Assembly (NCBI GenBank): GCA_963667875.2
Contig: CAXXGC010000002.1
Coordinates: 620,001-684,000 of the forward strand
Origin: JAEXOD01 sp963667875
GTDB taxonomy: Bacteria > Bacteroidota > Ignavibacteria > Ignavibacteriales > Melioribacteraceae
Length of the DNA stretch: 64,000 nucleotides
Direction of reading: 5' to 3'
Of this stretch, positions 58,756-64,000 are shown piece after piece. The notes under the pieces were generated by a model, which was not told the origin of the DNA, searched no databases, and was given only the letters and a program-made list of their open reading frames with translations. Each line of letters opens with the position of its first letter. Positions within the stretch are counted from its first letter, which is position 1. Both the position numbers and the translations under genes were made by a program.

Positions 58756-58770
58756 GTTTTTTTTGCCTAT

Positions 58771-58790
58771 TAATGAATAACGATTCATTA
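58771..58790. promoter_or_regulatory. Predicted TetR operator, perfect palindrome
   Basis: TAATGAATAACGATTCATTA: perfect 8-bp arms with a 4-bp spacer, 21 bp before the tolC start, followed by the ribosome-binding-site-like AGGAGC. A second, similar site precedes tetR. Confidence 0.75.
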
Positions 58791-58810
58791 TTTCTTGTTA
58801 GGAGCAATAA

Positions 58811-60277
58811 ATGAAAGTACTAACTAAAATATTCTTCATCCTTTTAACCGCATCAAGTTTTGTTTCTATTAATGCGCAGCAGTTAAATCTAAAAAACGCA
58901 ATTGATATTGCTTTAGCTAATAACGACAAAATAAAGCAATACGAAGAGAAACTAAAACAAAAAGAATATGACGAAAAAACATCATGGGGCAACTTTTTAC
59001 CAAGTATAAGTTTGGAAGGAAGTTTTACACATTTAAATAAAGAAATGCAGATAGACCTCAACTCTATTCGTGACGGAATGATCCAATTGCAGGCAGGAAC
59101 CCAAGTTGAATTGGCCAACATTTATAGTATATTAAACACCCAAACTCAGCTTACTGCCCAGCAGCGCGCCGGATTATTCGGTCAATATTCAGCAAAACTT
59201 GATGGGATGTTACCTCAATTTGTTCAGACATTTAAGAAACAAAATTATTATTCGGCTTCTTTTGTTGGTGTACAACCGTTGTTTTTAGGCGGTAAATTAT
59301 TAGCCGCAAAAGATTTTGCCTCAGCCGAAAAAACAGCTGCCCAAATTGAATTACAGAAAACAAAAAACGAAATAATTGCCGAAGTAATGGTTAATTATTT
59401 TAACTATCTTTTAGTTAAAGATGTTGTTCAAACCCGCCAAAATGTATTAGCCGGTATGCAAAATCACCAAAAAGACGCACAAAAACTATTTGATGAAGGA
59501 TTAATTGCCAACTATCATTTATTACGTGCAAAAGTAGCAGTATCGGAAGCAGAACGAAATCTTTCCGATGATTTGAATAATCTTGATTTGGCTATGCTTG
59601 CATTAAAAAACAGCCTTGGTCTTAACGATGATAGTAATGTAATATTAACCGATTCGCTTGTTTTTAAAAGCAGCAATATTGAATTAGCAGCTTCGTTAAA
59701 CAATGCCGAAGGTAATCAACCGCTGCTGCAAATAATTGAACAGAAAAAAATAGCTTCTAATCAAAAATTTAAAGCCGAACGCTCGAACTTTTTACCTCAA
59801 ATTGCGGCTTTTGGAAAATACGAATTATATCCTCAATATCTTTCCAGTTTAGAACCACGCTGGGCAATTGGTGTTCAATTAAAGTTTAATATTTTTAACG
59901 GGTTTAAAGACTATACTAAACTTGAATCGGCAATACATTTGGAAAACGAAGTAAATTTTATTGAGGCCTCGGCCAAAAAACAAGTTAATTTATGGGTTAA
60001 TAAAACTTATAAAGACGTTGAAAACAGTAAAACAAAATATCAAAAACTGGAAGCTTCCTACAATTTGGCAGTTGAAAACTTAAGGATGAACGAAAAAAGG
60101 TTTAATACGGGAATGGGAACTTCATTAGAAGTAATTGATGCCCGCTTATCGTTGGAAAAAGTAGAAATAGATAAATTAGTATCTATTAATCAATATTATA
60201 AATCATTAACAGAATTAAATTTAGCAACAGGAAATCCATTAAATGTTTTAGACATTTGGGAAAATCGGGAGAACTAA
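58811..60277 (+). CDS. TolC family outer-membrane efflux protein
   Basis: A 488-residue outer-membrane channel. The signal peptide (residues 1-23, ending SINAQ) is followed by two OEP repeats with long coiled helices (LKNAIDIALANNDKIKQYEE at the start; LEKVEIDKLVSINQYYKSLTELNLATGNPL at the end, split here at residues 446-475). GTSLEVIDARLSLEK is the family hallmark. It forms the outer part of a tripartite pump with the HlyD protein 4 bp downstream. Confidence 0.93.
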   Translation: MKVLTKIFFILLTASSFVSINAQQLNLKNAIDIALANNDKIKQYEEKLKQKEYDEKTSWGNFLPSISLEGSFTHLNKEMQIDLNSIRDGMIQLQAGTQVELANIYSILNTQTQLTAQQRAGLFGQYSAKLDGMLPQFVQTFKKQNYYSASFVGVQPLFLGGKLLAAKDFASAEKTAAQIELQKTKNEIIAEVMVNYFNYLLVKDVVQTRQNVLAGMQNHQKDAQKLFDEGLIANYHLLRAKVAVSEAERNLSDDLNNLDLAMLALKNSLGLNDDSNVILTDSLVFKSSNIELAASLNNAEGNQPLLQIIEQKKIASNQKFKAERSNFLPQIAAFGKYELYPQYLSSLEPRWAIGVQLKFNIFNGFKDYTKLESAIHLENEVNFIEASAKKQVNLWVNKTYKDVENSKTKYQKLEASYNLAVENLRMNEKRFNTGMGTSLEVIDARLSLEKVEIDKLVSINQYYKSLTELNLATGNPLNVLDIWENREN

Positions 60278-60281
60278 AAAA

Positions 60282-61271
60282 ATGAAAATCAAAAGAAGCT
60301 ATATTATTCTTTCTTTGCCGGCAATAATTTTAATTGCAGCTTTAATATACCTAATAACCGGTACAGTAGAAAATAAAGAAACAATAATTACCGGAATAAT
60401 TGAAACAACCGAAATTGATGTTGCTTCAAAAATCCCGGGCCGAATAGATTCCGTATACTTTGATAAAGGAAATTATGTTCACAAAGGCGACATTTTAGCT
60501 ACTCTTGAAAGTAAAGAGTTAGACGCCAAAGTTGAACAGGCAAAAGGTATGATGGAAGCCGCACGAAGCAAAATGGAAATGGTTCAAAACGGTGCCCGCA
60601 GCGAAGAAAAAACCCAAGTCGAAAAAATGTACAATCAAGCTAAAGAACAATACGATTATGCTGAAAAAACATGGAAAAGATACCAGGCTTTATATAAAGA
60701 CGGTGTAATTTCATCTCAGGAAAATGACGGAATGGAGTTTAAATTTAATTCCGCCAAAGAACAAATGGACGCAGCCAAAGCTAAATACGATATGGTAATG
60801 AAAGGTGCCCGTTACGAAGAAATTGATGCTGTTGAAGCTCTTTTCCACCAGGCCGAAAACGGATATAACGAGGTTATGGCTTATCATCAGGAACTTAAAT
60901 TAAAAGCTCCCGTTGACGGTGAAGTTTCCAATAGAATTACCGATCCGGGTGAAGTAATTGCAAGCGGTTATCCTTTATTTACAATTATTATTCCAAACGA
61001 ATCGTATGTTTTAATACAAGTACGTGAAGATAAATTAGGCGCTTTCAAAAAAGGAAAAACATTTAAAGGTACTATTCCCGCATTGGATAATAAAGAAGCA
61101 GAATTTGAAGTTACTTACATTGCATCAATGGCCGACTTTGCAACATGGAGACCAACAAATCAAAAAGGTGACTTTGACCTTAAAACATTTGAAATTCATT
61201 TAAAATGCAAAGAAAATATTACCGATTTTAGACCCGGCATGACAGTTTGTTTATCAATTCCTAAAAAATAA
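60282..61271 (+). CDS. HlyD family periplasmic adaptor
   Basis: A membrane-fusion protein of 329 residues that links an inner-membrane transporter with TolC. One N-terminal membrane helix (about 6-26) is followed by the split biotinyl-lipoyl domain (DVASKIPGRIDSVYFDKGNY and LKAPVDGEVSNRITDPGEV). A coiled-coil hairpin (about 80-200, with two similar MEAARSKMEMVQNGAR / MDAAKAKYDMVMKGAR halves) lies between them. It lies between tolC and two ABC-2 permeases, 9 bp before the first. Confidence 0.93.
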   Translation: MKIKRSYIILSLPAIILIAALIYLITGTVENKETIITGIIETTEIDVASKIPGRIDSVYFDKGNYVHKGDILATLESKELDAKVEQAKGMMEAARSKMEMVQNGARSEEKTQVEKMYNQAKEQYDYAEKTWKRYQALYKDGVISSQENDGMEFKFNSAKEQMDAAKAKYDMVMKGARYEEIDAVEALFHQAENGYNEVMAYHQELKLKAPVDGEVSNRITDPGEVIASGYPLFTIIIPNESYVLIQVREDKLGAFKKGKTFKGTIPALDNKEAEFEVTYIASMADFATWRPTNQKGDFDLKTFEIHLKCKENITDFRPGMTVCLSIPKK

Positions 61272-61280
61272 TTATATAAA

Positions 61281-62462
61281 ATGAAATTTAAATCACCCAT
61301 ATTAAAAATAGCATTACGTGAATTTTACAGAATAATAGACAGGAAAACTCTGTTTTTATTGTCCATAATACTGCCTATTTTTATATTCATGTTTTTTGCT
61401 TTAATATATAAAAACGAAATTGCACGCGATTTACCCATAGGCATATTGGATTTAGACAACTCCAACACTTCTAAACTTGTTACCCGTTATATCGAATCTT
61501 CTTCATATTTAAAAGTAAAAGGATATTATAATGATATTGAAGAAATAAAAACAGGTATTAGAAGCGGTAAAATACAGGGAGCAATTTATTACCCATATAA
61601 TATGGAAACCGATATAAAACTTGGCAAACCTGTTGCAATTACAGTTTTTAAAAACACTGCAAATTTAGTAGTTGGTAATTTAATATTAAAAGATGCTTCA
61701 ACAATTGTTAAAACCGTATCGGGCGGCGTTTTACTTAAAAAATTAAAGTCAAAAAGTATGCATCCCGATAAAGCATATAATATTGTAAACCCAATTAAAA
61801 TTGAAACAAAATCATTATACAATGCCCAATACAGTTATTTAAGTTACCTTGTACCCGGTTTGCTGACATGTATTTTTCAAATGGTAATAATGTTAAGCGG
61901 TGTGTTAATTATCAGCTCCGAATTTGTTCACAAAACATTTCACGAACTTGTTGAACTGTCCAATAAAAAGGTTTATGTTATTGTATTAGGCAAATCATTA
62001 CCGCATATAATGTTTCACATGATAACGGCAATTGCTATTATTGGCGTAATATTCCCCATTTTTAATATTCACATTGCCGGTTCAACAATTGGATTGTTGG
62101 TATTGTTTTTGTTTTTTATTATGGCATCTTTTTTCCCTGCTTTTATGATTTCATGTTTATTCCACGATCAATTATTTGCGACCGAATTATCATTAATGTT
62201 AAACACTCCGGCATTTTTATTCAGCGGGTTTACTTTCCCATTGCCAAGTATGCCGTTATTACATAACATTTTTGCTAATATTATCCCCTTTACACATTTT
62301 TTATATGCCTTTTTAATGATTTACCAAATGGGAACTCCATTTTCGTATATCACCAATTATTTATTAATACTTTCAGTATTTAGTATTGTATCGCTTATAG
62401 TAATATTTATTTCGTTAAAAAAACATATTAATAAATTTTTATTAACAAAAACGGCGGCTTAA
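61281..62462 (+). CDS. ABC-2 type transporter permease 1
   Basis: A 393-residue inner-membrane protein. One helix near the N-terminus (about 25-45) precedes a large periplasmic domain (LPIGILDLDNSNTSKLVTR), then five helices from about 190 with the ABC-2 signature PGLLTCIFQMVIMLSG. YhhJ/YbhS-like permeases fit this layout. It pairs with the next gene as a heterodimer. No ATP-binding subunit is encoded beside it. Confidence 0.9.
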   Translation: MKFKSPILKIALREFYRIIDRKTLFLLSIILPIFIFMFFALIYKNEIARDLPIGILDLDNSNTSKLVTRYIESSSYLKVKGYYNDIEEIKTGIRSGKIQGAIYYPYNMETDIKLGKPVAITVFKNTANLVVGNLILKDASTIVKTVSGGVLLKKLKSKSMHPDKAYNIVNPIKIETKSLYNAQYSYLSYLVPGLLTCIFQMVIMLSGVLIISSEFVHKTFHELVELSNKKVYVIVLGKSLPHIMFHMITAIAIIGVIFPIFNIHIAGSTIGLLVLFLFFIMASFFPAFMISCLFHDQLFATELSLMLNTPAFLFSGFTFPLPSMPLLHNIFANIIPFTHFLYAFLMIYQMGTPFSYITNYLLILSVFSIVSLIVIFISLKKHINKFLLTKTAA

Positions 62463-62465
62463 GTT

Positions 62466-63647
62466 ATGGAACAAGTAAAAGGCATATTTGCCGTTTTAAG
62501 AAGAGAAATAAAAATAATAACCAGTGATGTTAATATTAAATCGGTATTGTTATTTGCCCCATTATTTTACGCGTTTTTTTATTCCACTGTTTATATAAAT
62601 AAAGTAGAAAATAAATTACCCGTAGCAATAGTAGATTACGACAATACTATTACTTCGCAAAAACTTAGCTCCGATCTAAACGTTCATCAAATGATTGATA
62701 TTGTTCAGCATCTTCCAAGTTATGAAGAAGCTAAAGAATTATTAGAAAGAAATAAAATTCAAGGATTTATTGTAATAGATAAAGGATTTGAAAACGATTT
62801 GAAGCAGATTAAGGGGACTAAAATTAAGGTTTATCTTAACACAACACGATTCCTTGTTTCAAACGATATAAACAAAGCCATTAACGAAGTTATTGGAGCT
62901 AAAGCAGTTGAATACCGTAAAAACTATTATCGCACACAGGGATATAGTTATGAACAATCGAAGCAATTAAGCGAACCTGTGCAGTTAGATATGCGGCCGC
63001 TTTATAATACAACCGAAAGTTATGGCGATTTTATGCTGCCCGGTTTATTGGCCTTAATACTTCATCAAACTTTATTAATAGGACTTGCCGAAAGTATTGC
63101 AAAAGAAAGAGAGTATAATATTTTACATCAACTATATGCGGTTTCAAACAATAATACTTTTGCCGCATTAATTGGTAAAATTTCATTTTATTTTATTTTA
63201 TTCTGCGCTTATGCAACATTTTTTTACATTGTTAATTTTAATCTTTTTGCAATAAATTTAATTGGAAGTATTCCGCTTTTAATATTTTTAACATTGTTGT
63301 ATCTGTTAGCAATAATTTTTATGTCGGTATTTATTGCATCCTTCTTTAAAAGGAAAATATTATCGCTGCAAGTTTTTGCTTTTACCTCCATTCCATTTCT
63401 TTTAATATCGGGTTATAGCTACCCTTCCAGCGCATTTTTGGAGCCTATGAATATAATTGGTAATTTATTGCCAAGTACACCTTATTTAACAGCCCAAATA
63501 CGGCTTACCCAAATGGGGGCTAATTTTAACGAAATATTACCCGAGATAATCCATCTTGTAATTTTTGTTGTAATTGGATTTTTTGCCGCTTATTATAGAA
63601 TGAATTTTCTTTTTAAACCACATAAACAAAACACTATAATTAATTAA
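62466..63647 (+). CDS. ABC-2 type transporter permease 2
   Basis: A 393-residue protein of the same length and design as the preceding permease: N-terminal helix (about 26-44), periplasmic domain (LPVAIVDYDNTITSQKLSSD) and five C-terminal helices starting PGLLALILHQTLLIGLAES. The two genes arose by duplication and are 3 bp apart. The substrate is unknown; drugs or lipids are usual for this transporter type. Confidence 0.9.
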   Translation: MEQVKGIFAVLRREIKIITSDVNIKSVLLFAPLFYAFFYSTVYINKVENKLPVAIVDYDNTITSQKLSSDLNVHQMIDIVQHLPSYEEAKELLERNKIQGFIVIDKGFENDLKQIKGTKIKVYLNTTRFLVSNDINKAINEVIGAKAVEYRKNYYRTQGYSYEQSKQLSEPVQLDMRPLYNTTESYGDFMLPGLLALILHQTLLIGLAESIAKEREYNILHQLYAVSNNNTFAALIGKISFYFILFCAYATFFYIVNFNLFAINLIGSIPLLIFLTLLYLLAIIFMSVFIASFFKRKILSLQVFAFTSIPFLLISGYSYPSSAFLEPMNIIGNLLPSTPYLTAQIRLTQMGANFNEILPEIIHLVIFVVIGFFAAYYRMNFLFKPHKQNTIIN

Positions 63648-63664
63648 AAATAAACGAGGTTTAT

Positions 63665-64000
63665 ATGAAATCTAAAATATTTTTATCATTACTTATTACA
63701 ATAATATTTGTTCAATATTCCAATGCTCAAACAAAAAATCTTTCGGTTGGTTTTGTTGGGTCATATTTTGATAATACAGATAACAATAATAAATTAACAG
63801 ATGCAAAAGATCCTTATGCTTACGGTATTGTTATTGGCTATCAAGTAAGTAAAAATATAATTACCGCTTTAACAACCGAATTTTCCAAATCCGATTTAGA
63901 AAATTCTTTAGGTACTCAAAAAGATTTTCGTGCGCATTTTTCCGCTTATTTATTACCGTTTTCTGTTGATAATTTTCACCCATATCTATCGGCTGGATTT
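63665..64000 (+). CDS. Outer-membrane beta-barrel protein, cut by window end
   Basis: The frame opens at ATG 63665, preceded by AACGAGG, and runs to the window end without a stop (112 codons). A signal peptide (MKSKIFLSLLITIIFVQYSNAQ) is followed by strands typical of an outer-membrane beta-barrel (LSVGFVGSYFDN, YGIVIGYQVSKNIITALT, HPYLSAGF). It follows the second permease by 17 bp and may be part of the tetR-controlled operon. Confidence 0.75.
   Translation, partial: MKSKIFLSLLITIIFVQYSNAQTKNLSVGFVGSYFDNTDNNNKLTDAKDPYAYGIVIGYQVSKNIITALTTEFSKSDLENSLGTQKDFRAHFSAYLLPFSVDNFHPYLSAGF

Noticed and set aside
1..64000. rRNA or tRNA genes
   Set aside because: No conserved rRNA segments or tRNA cloverleaf patterns were recognised on either strand by eye; a dedicated scan was not possible.

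Overview
The window is AT-rich DNA from a member of the Fibrobacterota-Chlorobiota-Bacteroidota group, most probably an Ignavibacteria-like bacterium. The main evidence is five proteins or protein remnants plus a further interrupted one that end in a type IX secretion (T9SS) sorting domain of the form YPNPFNPxTxIxY, ending in KKMILLQ-like residues. Further support comes from an S46 dipeptidyl peptidase, a TonB receptor/DUF4249 surface cluster and a complete menaquinone operon. The taxonomic call is inference; no rRNA or tRNA gene was recognised.

Layout. 0-5.6 kb: a frameshifted T9SS protein, two small conserved proteins (DUF2867-like; a four-helix membrane protein), a repeat-rich gap, a TerB-like protein and a Tat-exported LD-carboxypeptidase. 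5.6-13.1 kb: PriA helicase (apparent one-base frameshift), a secreted subtilisin, a MarR regulator and a YgjP-type metallopeptidase. 13.2-21.4 kb: tightly packed menF-D-H-B-A-C-E operon for menaquinone. 21.4-32 kb: accessory island. It starts with a 190-bp tandem array invaded by a small inverted-repeat element. Two full-length and one vestigial TIR/NB-ARC/TPR (STAND) genes follow in tandem. Facing them is a three-gene overlapping operon: an sce7726-like nuclease-fold protein, an sce7725-like protein and a RES-domain protein. 32-41.6 kb: an FKBP isomerase lipoprotein, then a six-gene operon (TonB receptor, DUF4249-like, two PEGA/propeller lipoproteins, DUF4249-like, PEGA/propeller). 41.5-46.3 kb: intergenic repeats and a three-gene cluster for cell-surface proteins. 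46.3-55.1 kb: S46 peptidase, a T9SS metallopeptidase broken by an insertion sequence and two frameshifts, an intact paralog of the first gene of the window, and a lytic-transglycosylase-like protein. 55.5-64 kb: zinc-ribbon protein, phosphomannomutase, a small unknown protein, then tetR-tolC-hlyD-two ABC-2 permeases, with a paired operator, and a partial beta-barrel gene running off the end.

Most interesting points. (1) The 22.6-32 kb island combines a nucleotide-binding TIR sensor array with a compact sce7726/sce7725/RES operon and looks like an anti-phage locus; the three-gene unit is the best candidate for an undescribed system. (2) Two copies of a short element with terminal inverted repeats each sit exactly in the TTTA loop of a perfect intergenic hairpin, with TTTA duplicated. 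(3) An IS with an 8-bp target duplication has cut off the T9SS sorting domain of a secreted peptidase. (4) Four one-base indels fall in or next to homopolymer runs, including one in priA, so some of the broken genes may be assembly errors rather than true pseudogenes.
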